Of a stretch of DNA of 17,528 nucleotides, positions 6,188-14,480 are shown piece by piece. Under the pieces are notes generated by a model that saw only the letters and a program-made list of their open reading frames with translations, did not search any database and had not been told where the DNA came from. Source of the DNA: CAZAJS01 sp964485635 (GTDB taxonomy: Bacteria; Pseudomonadota; Gammaproteobacteria; Francisellales; Francisellaceae); NCBI GenBank assembly GCA_964485635.1, contig CAZAJS010000020.1:1-17528 (forward strand), read 5' to 3'. How positions within the stretch are numbered: the first letter of the stretch is position 1; every line of letters begins with the position of its first letter. Made by a program: the position numbers and the translations under genes.

Positions 6188-7702
6188 TCATGTTGTTGTC
6201 ATTGAGGTGATATAAGTGGAGGTATCCATCAACTGTATTGCGGTTTGATGTAGATACTGTAATAAAATATCGGGTGTTAATGAAATGACTAGCATCATCA
6301 AATTAATTAAAATAATCGCACTGAGACTGACTTTTTGCATTAAAGGAGAAAAGTCACCGGATGGTAAAGGGGTATCATCTGTGATTTCCCGCGATTGACA
6401 AAAAGCATAGTGCCAAATTTTGGTCATTGAGTATAGTGTCATCAGGCCAACTAAAATCGCAAACAATGCTGACCAATAAAAATGCGCTTCAATCGCAGCT
6501 TTAATCACTAAAAACTTTGCCCAAAAACCAGATAATGGTGGAAATCCAGCTAACGAGAAAGCTGCTAAGAAAAACATGACAGCTAAAAAGGTCTGATTCT
6601 TAATAATTCCCCCTAATTTTTTGAGCCCATCTGTTTGATAGATATTTTCGATATGACCACTAATTAAAAACAAATTCGTTTTGACAAAAATATTATGAAT
6701 CAAAAAATACACCGCTGCCATGATTGCTAATGTGGATTGAATGGCAATCGCAATGACGATATAACCCAGCTGGCTAATAATGTGGAATGATAGAATTTTG
6801 CGAATATTAAATTGTGTAGCGGCGCCTAATACACCCAATATCATCGTAATAATGCCGATAATCACAATGATTGCAACGAAAAAAGGTTGTTGTAATGGCG
6901 TAAATAAAGTGACAAATCGTAACAAAATCACCATGGTCGTTTTGGTAATTAAGCTTGAAATAAGGGCGGTTGCGCTAATACATGGGGCTGGGTAAGATTT
7001 TGGAAGCCAAAAGTATAATGGAAAAAGTGCCCCTTTGACTGACAAGGCAATTAAAAATAACATCATAATGGGCAAAATAATATAATCATGGCCCGCTTGA
7101 TGTAAGTAGGTTGTAATATTGGCATAATTTAAACTGCCAACCAAACCATAAATCAAGCCAACAGCAGTTAATAACAATAAAGTACCAATAATATTTAAAA
7201 TAACATAGTGTGTTAACCCTTGCTTGAAGGCATTAGTTGAACAACTTAAAATGACAAATGCCCCCACTAAAATCACTTCAAACCAAACATAAAGGTTAAA
7301 AATATCCGCTGTTAAAATAGCACCAGCAACCCCCATGATTAACAGCCAATATCCAGTAAAAAAACCTTTAAAATAAATGATCGTACTCCGATCAGATAAG
7401 CTATATAATGAAATAACACTGCCAATTAATGCAAATATAAATAGCATTAAAACAGATAAATGGTCAAAAATTAAAGTAATACCAAATGGCGGGGCAAAGT
7501 TTGCTGATTTGAGCAATGTTAAGCTTGGGTGCAAGCTATTTGTTTGATGAATCAGCAAGCCTAAAGCAACGAATAAAAATCCAGTCGTTAAAAAGTTATG
7601 TAAACTATATAAACCGTTTTTTGCATTAGCTGGCATCACTTGAATGACCATTAAAGCCAAAAGTGGCAATATAATAGGGCCGGCCAGTAATAAATGTATC
7701 AT
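6188..7702 (-). CDS. mrpD: Mrp antiporter subunit D (NuoN/NuoM-like)
   Basis: One of the two large antiporter-like membrane subunits of the Mrp complex, related to complex I NuoL/M/N. The 504 residues hold about 14 hydrophobic segments. Proton-channel residues are in place: Glu142 in LYVWFEVILVGAF, Lys223 in SVKGALFPLYFWLPKSYP, and a charged residue in HNIFVKTNLFLISG (Lys341). The FPPLSGFWAKF motif near residue 390 is also typical. Length is normal. AAAGGA lies 10 nt upstream of the start, and 17 nt separate it from mrpC. The 3' end abuts mrpE. Confidence 0.96.
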   Translation of the reverse strand: MIHLLLAGPIILPLLALMVIQVMPANAKNGLYSLHNFLTTGFLFVALGLLIHQTNSLHPSLTLLKSANFAPPFGITLIFDHLSVLMLFIFALIGSVISLYSLSDRSTIIYFKGFFTGYWLLIMGVAGAILTADIFNLYVWFEVILVGAFVILSCSTNAFKQGLTHYVILNIIGTLLLLTAVGLIYGLVGSLNYANITTYLHQAGHDYIILPIMMLFLIALSVKGALFPLYFWLPKSYPAPCISATALISSLITKTTMVILLRFVTLFTPLQQPFFVAIIVIIGIITMILGVLGAATQFNIRKILSFHIISQLGYIVIAIAIQSTLAIMAAVYFLIHNIFVKTNLFLISGHIENIYQTDGLKKLGGIIKNQTFLAVMFFLAAFSLAGFPPLSGFWAKFLVIKAAIEAHFYWSALFAILVGLMTLYSMTKIWHYAFCQSREITDDTPLPSGDFSPLMQKVSLSAIILINLMMLVISLTPDILLQYLHQTAIQLMDTSTYITSMTTT

Positions 7703-7719
7703 AGACTTTCGATCCTTTA

Positions 7720-8016
7720 TTATTCTTTATTCAATAATACTTTAAGCAAACTACATAAATATGCTAATAAAGCAAATCCAATTACAATAGCAGTTAACAC
7801 AAGTGCTTGTGGTAATGGGTTAGCCAAATCTTGAATCTCATTTTGGCCAATAAATGGCGGCGTTTTACTATCAAGACGACCACAAATAAAAATCACTAAG
7901 TTAATCGCACTACTTAGCACCATCAATCCAAAAAGCTTTTTTAGTAAAATAGGTTGTAATAATAAAAAAACACTTGTAGCAAACATCAACCCAATAATTA
8001 AAATCAATACCATCAT
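7720..8016 (-). CDS. mrpC: Mrp antiporter subunit C (NuoK-like)
   Basis: A 98-residue NuoK-like membrane subunit with three helices (about 2-22, 28-45 and 66-93). The hallmark PLPQALVLTAIVIGFA lies at about residues 67-82. The residue just before it, nearly always Asp (DPLPQAL) in the MrpC sequences I recall, is Asn here. The ATG at 8016 overlaps the mrpA stop by 4 bases and has AAGGA 8 nt upstream, inside mrpA. It is shorter than many MrpC proteins because the C-terminal tail is nearly absent. Confidence 0.95.
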   Translation of the reverse strand: MMVLILIIGLMFATSVFLLLQPILLKKLFGLMVLSSAINLVIFICGRLDSKTPPFIGQNEIQDLANPLPQALVLTAIVIGFALLAYLCSLLKVLLNKE

Positions 8017-10781
8017 TGCTGAATTCCTTCAATTTCTGCAATAAGCCAAGCGATAGCGCCAAGAATAACCAAATATACACCAACGTCAAACAATAAGAAT
8101 GAGCCAATTTTGATATTTAAACCTAAAAATCTTGTTTCAAGCCATTGGCCTGTTAATAGCGGTTTTCCGACTAGTGGACCTAATACTAATCCGAGCAATA
8201 AACATAGCAAACCAACACTAATGACAGCAGGCAGAAGTCTTACAAGCGCTGATGAATTAATACGGTAAGCTAATGTGTACACAGCAATTGCACTAATGGC
8301 AGTTAAAGCCCCAATAAATCCACCCCCAGGATGATCATGGCCTCGTAACAGCAACAATAAGGAAACGATCATCATAATTTGAATAATAATCCGAACCGAA
8401 GTGGCTAAAATAATAGATTTAAGCATACTTTTTTGGAAGCGGTAACGGTAATTAAGTGAAACATTACGATATTTCACCGCTTTGAATAAAGTCCAAATCC
8501 CAACAGCCGCGCCGAATACAACGATGACTTCACCAAACGTATCTAATGATCGGAAATCCACAAGAATAACATTTACCACATTGCGTCCATGGCCTAAGGG
8601 TAAACTGTTTTGTAGAAAGAAATTTTTCAACGTTGGATCAAACGGGCGGTAGACAACCAATGTTAATAAAACCATTACAATCAAGCCAATTGCCCCTGCA
8701 ATGATTGCTTTGAATAATTGTTGTGATGCTGGAAGTCGTAACGCAAGCTGTTTTGAAAAATCAGTCCGCATAAAGGCAATCACAGCAATAATAACAGTTA
8801 AAACTTCAACCAATAACTGTGTCATGGCGACATCCATCGTGCCATGGTATAAAAAGATCCCGGTTAAAGCTAGACCAATGATCCCGAAACTAATCATCAT
8901 CATAAGAAATTCACGTGAAAAGATCAAAGCAATCAAGCTGATCACAATCATACTGCTAAACCCGATATCAAGCCATGACCATTGTGCAAAAAGGGCATCT
9001 GCCTTTGGCCATATTGAATGGTAACCTGGAATCAATGTTAGCCCCATCAATATGATAACTGTGATAAAAAGGGTTTGAACATGCGTTGTAATACTATGCT
9101 CTTGAGACCCATTCGTTATTTTTTTGCTTAAAAGCAAAAACTGATCAAACCCTTTTTCAAATCCCCACTGTGTATTAATCCATTGGACAAAATGAATTTT
9201 TTGAAAAAACCTTTTGATCCATTTAAACGCCCAATAACCCAGTAAACCACCGAAAATAATCCCAAAACAAATCCATTCTGCCATGCCTAATGATGCCCAA
9301 GAAAATGCTTGGATGCCAATTTCATGATGACTTGGCAAAATACTTAGTGTGGCTGGTTTGATCCACATAGCCCCAATAGAGCTTGGGATAAAGCTACTGA
9401 TCAAAATAGCTAATGCTAAAAGTAAAGGAAGCCAAAAAGCATTGCGCATTTTATTTGGATAGGCTGGTTTGATATTGGCATGTGGATCAGGCTTTTTCCA
9501 TAGTGTTAGTAATATTTTAAAGCTAGCAATGGCAATGGCAATACTACTTAAAACACTTATTATCGTTAATATAACAGATAACCAGTCGCTATAGGCCAAT
9601 TTTGCTTCATAGATAAGGCTTTTTGAGACAAACCCAAAAAAAGGCGGCATACCGGCCATTGTTAAACAGCCAACAATGGCAACAATACCAATCCCAATAT
9701 GATGGCGTCCAGCACCTTTTAAAGCATCAATATCACGTGTTTGATATTGCTTGTCTAAAATACCCGTCATCATAAACAAAGCTGCTTTATATAATGCATG
9801 GATAAAGATAAAAACAACTAATGCCTCAATGACGGCCGAAGAGCTACCTGATAATAAATTAAACATCACCCCAAGAGAAAAAATGGTGGTATATGCTAAA
9901 ATAGATTTTAAATCCCGATAAAGCAAAGAAAGTATGCCGGCAATACTCATAGTAACAAGACCAACGGTAACTAAGCTTGGATACCAAAAAGCATTATGAT
10001 CAAAAATAGGATGCAATCGTGCCAATAGATAGACCCCAGCATTGACCATCGTTGCAGAATGCAAAAAGGCACTGACAGGTGTGGGGGCTTTCATTGCACC
10101 GGTTAGCCAAAAATGAAATGGAAATTGTGCCGATTTGGTCATGGCACCGAGTAAAATCAAAAAGAAAGCCCAGCTCATCTGAGGATGATTCAAAATACCG
10201 TGGTTTACGCTTATTTGTTGGATCATGGATGAAACATCCCATGTTCCAAAGCTAAGGTGTAACAAAATCAATCCAACTAACATAAATAATGCCCCAAAAA
10301 CAGACAAAAACATGCCATTAAAAGAGGCTTGACGCGCTTGTGCGTCAGTGTAATCAAATTGAACCAATAAATATGAGGTCAACGTTGTCATTTCCCAAAA
10401 GCAAAATAAAATGATTAAGTTATTACTCGTGACAATGCCAACCATACTTACAGTAAATAATTGGAGAATAAAAACTAAACGAGCAAGTTTTTCCCATTGT
10501 CCATAAAAGTAACTAATGGCATAACAAAAAATTAAAATTCCAATTCCACTAATTAAAGTAAGAAATAATCGGCTTAACCCATCGATATGAAAGGTCAAAC
10601 GAATATCTAAAAGATGTGACCAAACGAAGGGGTGGTTGGTTGAAAAGTGCCATATCCCTAAAGAGGCAGCAAAAATAGGAATCAGCCATAAAAGGCTTAA
10701 AATAGCGCTAGTTTGCCGCCATTTTGCATGGCAAAAAAACAAAGGAATAATACTAATTAGTAAATAAGCACTAAAGCTCAT
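8013..10781 (-). CDS. mrpA: Mrp antiporter subunit A fused to subunit B
   Basis: The largest Mrp subunit, 922 residues. Residues about 60-420 form the NuoL-like antiporter core, with Glu130 (CFWEMTTLTSYLL), Lys216 (GAMTKSAQFPFHFWL), His241 (FLHSATMVNAG), Lys292 and Lys332 in place. A middle region with MbhD-like (GTMDVAMTQLLVEVLTV, about 647-663) and MbhE-like (VVNVILVDFRSLDTFGE, about 735-751) segments follows. The last 135 or so residues are a complete MrpB domain (SVRIIIQIMM, then LRGHDHPGGGFIGAL). The A-B fusion is the group 2 Mrp layout and explains why no separate mrpB is present. The start is set at ATG 10781, with AAAGGA 9 nt upstream; the TTG at 10799 lies upstream of that site. First gene of the operon. 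Confidence 0.96.
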   Translation of the reverse strand: MSFSAYLLISIIPLFFCHAKWRQTSAILSLLWLIPIFAASLGIWHFSTNHPFVWSHLLDIRLTFHIDGLSRLFLTLISGIGILIFCYAISYFYGQWEKLARLVFILQLFTVSMVGIVTSNNLIILFCFWEMTTLTSYLLVQFDYTDAQARQASFNGMFLSVFGALFMLVGLILLHLSFGTWDVSSMIQQISVNHGILNHPQMSWAFFLILLGAMTKSAQFPFHFWLTGAMKAPTPVSAFLHSATMVNAGVYLLARLHPIFDHNAFWYPSLVTVGLVTMSIAGILSLLYRDLKSILAYTTIFSLGVMFNLLSGSSSAVIEALVVFIFIHALYKAALFMMTGILDKQYQTRDIDALKGAGRHHIGIGIVAIVGCLTMAGMPPFFGFVSKSLIYEAKLAYSDWLSVILTIISVLSSIAIAIASFKILLTLWKKPDPHANIKPAYPNKMRNAFWLPLLLALAILISSFIPSSIGAMWIKPATLSILPSHHEIGIQAFSWASLGMAEWICFGIIFGGLLGYWAFKWIKRFFQKIHFVQWINTQWGFEKGFDQFLLLSKKITNGSQEHSITTHVQTLFITVIILMGLTLIPGYHSIWPKADALFAQWSWLDIGFSSMIVISLIALIFSREFLMMMISFGIIGLALTGIFLYHGTMDVAMTQLLVEVLTVIIAVIAFMRTDFSKQLALRLPASQQLFKAIIAGAIGLIVMVLLTLVVYRPFDPTLKNFFLQNSLPLGHGRNVVNVILVDFRSLDTFGEVIVVFGAAVGIWTLFKAVKYRNVSLNYRYRFQKSMLKSIILATSVRIIIQIMMIVSLLLLLRGHDHPGGGFIGALTAISAIAVYTLAYRINSSALVRLLPAVISVGLLCLLLGLVLGPLVGKPLLTGQWLETRFLGLNIKIGSFLLFDVGVYLVILGAIAWLIAEIEGIQQ

Positions 10782-10838
10782 GATTACAAGTCCTTTCAAT
10801 CGACTAAAATAAATAAGGTTTATGAATTATCTTCATTT

Positions 10839-10866
10839 ATTGTAAGCATTTAAAATAACGTTGCAA
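10839..10866 (-). promoter_or_regulatory. Sigma-70-type promoter of the mrp operon
   Basis: On the minus strand TTGCAA (10861-10866) and TACAAT (10839-10844) are 16 nt apart. Transcription would start near 10832, leaving a leader of about 50 nt before the mrpA ATG at 10781. No other promoter was found at the five close or overlapping gene junctions downstream, so the six genes are probably one transcript. Confidence 0.6.
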
Positions 10867-10949
10867 GCCCTTATTTAAATTTATTATTCATTGATTGAAC
10901 CGATCAAATCATGTCAGGGATCTTTCTGGATATAAAATGGTAAAGCCTC

Positions 10950-10978
10950 TTATCATTTTCATCAAAACACGCTAAAAT
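10950..10978 (+). promoter_or_regulatory. Candidate promoter for lptF-lptG
   Basis: TTATCA (10950-10955) and TAAAAT (10973-10978) lie 17 nt apart. Transcription would start near 10985, about 18 nt before the TTG start of lptF. It is divergent from the mrp promoter, about 85 nt away. Confidence 0.45.
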
Positions 10979-11002
10979 GCTTAGCATCATTGATCGACGA
11001 AA

Positions 11003-12109
11003 TTGGCATGGCCTGTGTTACTTTCCCGTTATTTTAATCGTGACTTAATGCATATGTTTTTGCTGACGTTATTGATTTTATTGGTCATTGTGATCAGCAA
11101 TATGGTTATGCGTTATTTAACCATTTTTTCAGGTCAGAATGTTTCAAGCAATGTCGTATTTCAGCTAATTGGTGTGATGTTGCCAAAATATATTGCTTAC
11201 TTAATCCCGTTGTCATTATTTTTTTCGATGCTATTAGTTTATGGTAAATGGTTTGCAAATAACGAACTAACAGTTGCTTTTGCTTGTGGATTTAGTTGGT
11301 TGCGCTTATTTGCAGCGAATGCTTGGATTGTTGGAAGCCTATTTTTAATTCAATTAGTCCTAACATTATGGGTGTTGCCCGTGGTAGATCAAAATTATAC
11401 TTTGGTCCAGCAAGCCTCTAAGACACAGTCTGTTGAAAGTTTTATAACACCTGGGCAAATGACATCGATTGGTTCTGGAAATCAAGTGATTTATGTTGAC
11501 AAGACAGATCACAATGGCATGTTATATGATATATTTCTATATCAAAAAAACAGCAAAAATCAGCAACAAATGATCGTTACAGCGCCAAAAGGCTGGATTG
11601 AAGTGCATGCCAATCAGAATCGCTTTGTTGTATTAGAAAATGGGTATTATTATCAAATTGATTCGAACGATAAAACTGTGCTACAAGGCCAGTTTAATCG
11701 ATTAGAGCGCTTTATATTTGGGAAGGTTGATCCAAAAGATGATACCTCGATTGAAGGGGTTCCGACGACAGAGTTATTCAATAGCCATCGGCTTGATTAT
11801 CAAGCCGAATTGCAATGGCGTATTAGTTTTGCTTTGATTTTATGGGTCAGTTTATTAATTGCCTTAGCTATTTCAAAGATTCAGCCAAGACAAAGCCGTT
11901 ATCGTCGAATTGTTCCTGGGGTGTTGATTTTTATTATTTATTTTAATTTATTATCATTATCGAAAAAATGGATTGTCAGTGGCATTTTGCCGACATGGAT
12001 TGGGCTTTGGTGGGTTCATATTGTGTTTGCAATGATCATGCTGGTGATTCTTAAAAAATATCAAGGGCCAATCCGTCAACAAACAGGATTGGGAGTTTCT
12101 TTGTCATGA
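11003..12109 (+). CDS. lptF: LPS export ABC transporter permease LptF
   Basis: Inner-membrane permease that, with LptG and the LptB ATPase, extracts lipopolysaccharide and passes it to LptC. The 368 residues show three N-terminal helices (about 18-40, 57-80 and 103-128), a periplasmic jellyroll-type domain (about 130-265) and three C-terminal helices (about 272-292, 304-322 and 333-353), the YjgP/YjgQ layout. LLSRYFNRDLMHMFLL at the start matches the family's N-terminal coupling region, and ELTVAFACGFSWLRL (about 88-102) the cytoplasmic loop that contacts LptB. The start is uncertain: TTG at 11003 or GTG at 11015, neither with a good Shine-Dalgarno site; the first ATG (11048) would cut into the conserved N-terminus. 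It comes first in the pair and overlaps lptG by 4 bases. Confidence 0.9.
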   Translation: MAWPVLLSRYFNRDLMHMFLLTLLILLVIVISNMVMRYLTIFSGQNVSSNVVFQLIGVMLPKYIAYLIPLSLFFSMLLVYGKWFANNELTVAFACGFSWLRLFAANAWIVGSLFLIQLVLTLWVLPVVDQNYTLVQQASKTQSVESFITPGQMTSIGSGNQVIYVDKTDHNGMLYDIFLYQKNSKNQQQMIVTAPKGWIEVHANQNRFVVLENGYYYQIDSNDKTVLQGQFNRLERFIFGKVDPKDDTSIEGVPTTELFNSHRLDYQAELQWRISFALILWVSLLIALAISKIQPRQSRYRRIVPGVLIFIIYFNLLSLSKKWIVSGILPTWIGLWWVHIVFAMIMLVILKKYQGPIRQQTGLGVSLS

Positions 12110-13179
12110 TTTTTAAACGACTGACTTTGTATGTGTGTAAAACTGTCATTGCTACAACGGTGATGATTGTTGTGGCCTTAAGTGCCATTTTTATGATTTT
12201 TAGCTATTTAAGTGAGGCGGGTGATATTGGACAAGGCCAATATAATGCCTTATCAGCTTTTATTTATGTATTATATCAAGTCCCTTATAATTTGTATTTG
12301 ATCATGCCGGTTTGTGGATTAATTGGCAGTTTAATGGGGTTAGGATTATTAGCCAATAATAGTGAATTAATCGTGATGCGTGCCACAGGCCAATCAACAT
12401 TAAAAATTGGCTCAGGTGTGATTCTAGCAGGGGTGATTATTGGCGTATTGACCTTTTTGGTGGGTGGTTATTGGGTGCCAGCCACACAAAAACAAGGGGC
12501 GATTTATAAAACAACGCAAACACAAAAACATGCCAGCCTTTCAGTTTATGATGCGAAATCCTTGTGGTTGCATCAGAAAAATCGGTTTATTTTTATTGGT
12601 GATACAACACAAGCTGGCGGCAAAGTCGCAAATCTTAAGCGTTATACAGTTAAAAATAATCAACTAACGCAAGTAGCTAGTGCCAAGCAAGCCCACTATC
12701 AAAATGATGACCAATGGAAATTAAAAGATGTCAATGTATTAACCTTGGATACGGAACCTTTAGCTCAACAATATTACCCAACCATGGATATGGACCATTT
12801 ATTGCCACCAGATATTTTAAATATTACACAGTTGAATCAGCGTTACTTGAACTTTAATCAGCTAGCCACTTATATGTGGACGACACAACAGCATGATGCA
12901 GCTGTCTCACTGAAATTTTGGCAAACCATTTTTCAGCCATTAAGTTTAATTATTCTAATGTTAATGGCCGTGCCATTTTCATTAGGATCGACACGTTCCT
13001 CAGCCGTTGGTTTTAAATTAATTATTGGGGCGTTACTTGGGTTTGCATTTTATTTGATCAATCAAATTTTTGCCCCCGTGAGTTTGATTTATCATTTACC
13101 GCCATTATTAGGCGCCTCAATTCCGATTATCATTTTTTTAATCATTTTAGTCTTACTATTTTGGAAATTAAGAGAATAA
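12106..13179 (+). CDS. lptG: LPS export ABC transporter permease LptG
   Basis: Partner of LptF in the LptB2FG transporter. The 357 residues have the same six-helix layout with a central periplasmic domain (about 125-265). LptG features: the opening FKRLTLYVCKTVIATT, the YNLYLIMPVCGLIGSLMGLGLLANNSELIVMRATGQS segment (read in parts: YLIMPVCGLIGSLMGLG, then NNSELIVMRATGQS at about 85-98) that couples to LptB, and SLGSTRSSAVGFKLIIG before helix 5 (about 294-310). The ATG overlaps the lptF stop (ATGA) with GGGAG 10 nt upstream. Order and overlap are as in other gammaproteobacteria, but the usual divergent pepA is replaced by the mrp operon. Confidence 0.93.
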   Translation: MIFKRLTLYVCKTVIATTVMIVVALSAIFMIFSYLSEAGDIGQGQYNALSAFIYVLYQVPYNLYLIMPVCGLIGSLMGLGLLANNSELIVMRATGQSTLKIGSGVILAGVIIGVLTFLVGGYWVPATQKQGAIYKTTQTQKHASLSVYDAKSLWLHQKNRFIFIGDTTQAGGKVANLKRYTVKNNQLTQVASAKQAHYQNDDQWKLKDVNVLTLDTEPLAQQYYPTMDMDHLLPPDILNITQLNQRYLNFNQLATYMWTTQQHDAAVSLKFWQTIFQPLSLIILMLMAVPFSLGSTRSSAVGFKLIIGALLGFAFYLINQIFAPVSLIYHLPPLLGASIPIIIFLIILVLLFWKLRE

Positions 13180-13183
13180 GTCA

Positions 13184-13750
13184 ATGACATCAGCTATGTT
13201 TCGAGTTTATATTACAGGCGGTCAATTCAAGCGACGACCGTTGAGTATTACCCAAGGCATTAAAGGGTTACGGCCCACGACATCACGAGTTCGAGAAGCA
13301 TTATTTAATTGGTTAAGAGGGCATTTAGCTGGTTGGCATTGTCTTGATGCGTTTGCGGGAACTGGTGTGCTTGGATTTGAAAGTTTATCACAGGGAGCAG
13401 CCTTTTGCACAATGATTGATCAATCCCATCGCGTGGTGACAGCCTTAAAGCGACAAGCAGATGCTTTTTCAGTGTCTAAACAAACCAAGATCATCAAGGC
13501 AAATGCGATTGACCAGTTAGCTCAATGGACTGATCCAGTGGATTTAATTTTTTTAGATCCTCCCTTTGCAACCGAGTTATTGGCACAAAGTATTCAGGCA
13601 GTCTTAACCAATGAATCTATTACTTCTAATACATGGATCTATATTGAAATGTCAAAACGACAACAACGCCTGGTTAACGACAGTCAGCTGATGAATATCA
13701 AATACCAATCGGCAGGTGATGTTGTCTTTGGATTATGGCATAAGCCTTGA
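13184..13750 (+). CDS. rsmD: 16S rRNA (guanine966-N2)-methyltransferase RsmD
   Basis: SAM-dependent enzyme that methylates G966 of 16S rRNA in the 30S subunit. The 188 residues carry the family start GGQFKRRPL (12-20) and RPTTSRVREALFNWL (30-44), SAM-binding motif I LDAFAGTGVLGFE (54-66), and the catalytic N6/N2-methylase tetrapeptide DPPF (125-128) in LIFLDPPF. Length is normal. It starts 4 nt after the lptG stop with only a weak AGAG site, suggesting translational coupling with lptG; an ATG at 13196 is an alternative. Its last 18 bases overlap the 3' end of the PAP2 gene on the other strand. It is not beside ftsY or coaD, where rsmD often sits. Confidence 0.95.
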   Translation: MTSAMFRVYITGGQFKRRPLSITQGIKGLRPTTSRVREALFNWLRGHLAGWHCLDAFAGTGVLGFESLSQGAAFCTMIDQSHRVVTALKRQADAFSVSKQTKIIKANAIDQLAQWTDPVDLIFLDPPFATELLAQSIQAVLTNESITSNTWIYIEMSKRQQRLVNDSQLMNIKYQSAGDVVFGLWHKP

Positions 13751-14383
13751 GTGTTGTTGTAGCCAGTGACAACAACCTTTCGCCCAAAGGGCGGCGATCA
13801 TGCCAATATAGATACCACCAATTACGTCTGATAAAAAATGACGGATCACCAAAACGCGTGACACTGCCACAATGAAAATAATAAAGATGACTAAATAAGT
13901 CCAACGTCTTTGTTTAGCACGTTTTAAAGCCCATAACCAACCAAGCATGCCGGCTGTTGTCAATGCGGTATGGCCAGAAGGGAAACTATGATGCGCATCA
14001 TCAAAACGAAACCATGATAAATGCCCCTGACCAAATGATGGGCGTTGTCGTCCGAGCAAGATTTTTAGGCATAAGGTTAAACCAATTGCAAAAATTAAGG
14101 ACAGAGCAATCGATAATAAACGTCGAGATACAACATGGTGTTGACTGTAGTACCATAAATTAACAAACATCACAACAAGCAAAATACCTGCCCACACCTC
14201 CGTGGAAAAAATCTCACTGGCTAAATGACTGAGTGTAATCAATCCTGCCGGCTCATTAAAGGTTTTGACCAAATTAAGCAGTGGTGCATCAATAGATAGG
14301 GATAGGAAAATAAATAAAAGCCAAAAAACAATTGAAAGAATGAGTGTTTGTTTGACAAGACGTTGCCATGCAGATGCCATCAT
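13733..14383 (-). CDS. PAP2-family membrane phosphatase
   Basis: A 216-residue membrane phosphatase of the PAP2 superfamily. All three catalytic motifs are intact: KILLGRQRP (KX6RP, Lys107 to Pro115), FPSGH (Ser136, Gly137, His138), and SRVLVIRHFLSD (SRX5HX3D: Ser175, Arg176, His182, Asp186). The segments before, between and after them are hydrophobic, giving about six helices. Substrates in this family include phosphatidic acid, phosphatidylglycerol phosphate, undecaprenyl pyrophosphate and lipid A; the sequence does not choose among them, though a PgpB/BacA-like role is plausible. The start is uncertain: ATG 14383 (or 14380) lies just after a candidate promoter, whereas ATG 14461 would add 26 residues upstream of that promoter. 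None has a Shine-Dalgarno site, so a near-leaderless message is possible. Confidence 0.85.
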   Translation of the reverse strand: MMASAWQRLVKQTLILSIVFWLLFIFLSLSIDAPLLNLVKTFNEPAGLITLSHLASEIFSTEVWAGILLVVMFVNLWYYSQHHVVSRRLLSIALSLIFAIGLTLCLKILLGRQRPSFGQGHLSWFRFDDAHHSFPSGHTALTTAGMLGWLWALKRAKQRRWTYLVIFIIFIVAVSRVLVIRHFLSDVIGGIYIGMIAALWAKGCCHWLQQHSRLMP

Positions 14384-14392
14384 ATAAATTTG

Positions 14393-14421
14393 ATTAATAG
14401 TTGGTTTATATCGATTGTCAA
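14393..14421 (-). promoter_or_regulatory. Candidate promoter for the PAP2 gene
   Basis: On the minus strand a perfect TTGACA (14416-14421) is followed after 17 nt by ATTAAT (14393-14398), a poor -10. Transcription would begin about 3-5 nt before the ATG at 14383, which suits a start without a Shine-Dalgarno site. Its -35 overlaps that of the opposing pilin promoter. Confidence 0.4.
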
Positions 14422-14443
14422 TTATAAAGAATTTTGCTATAAA
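14415..14443 (+). promoter_or_regulatory. Promoter of the minor pilin operon
   Basis: TTGTCA (14415-14420) and TATAAA (14438-14443) are 17 nt apart, each one mismatch from consensus. Transcription would start near 14450, giving a leader of about 30 nt before the GTG at 14481, which has AGGGA 6 nt upstream. Confidence 0.6.
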
Positions 14444-14480
14444 GGGAACAAGGTCATTCATAACACATTAGGGAATCTTT

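Noticed and set aside
8701..9024. Open frame of 107 codons on the plus strand
   Set aside because: It lies wholly antisense to mrpA, whose reading frame is strongly supported; the translated product has no family features.
10900..10916. TTGAT-N7-ATCAA dyad upstream of lptF as a second copy of the queG-lipA operator
   Set aside because: The half-sites match but the centre is 7 nt rather than 5 and the inner bases are not symmetric; likely chance in AT-rich sequence.
13222..13410. Open frame of 62 codons on the minus strand
   Set aside because: It is antisense to the conserved N-terminal half of rsmD.
14384..14461. 26-residue N-terminal extension of the PAP2 phosphatase
   Set aside because: It would place the start upstream of the candidate promoter, has no Shine-Dalgarno site and adds no recognisable sequence; not excluded.
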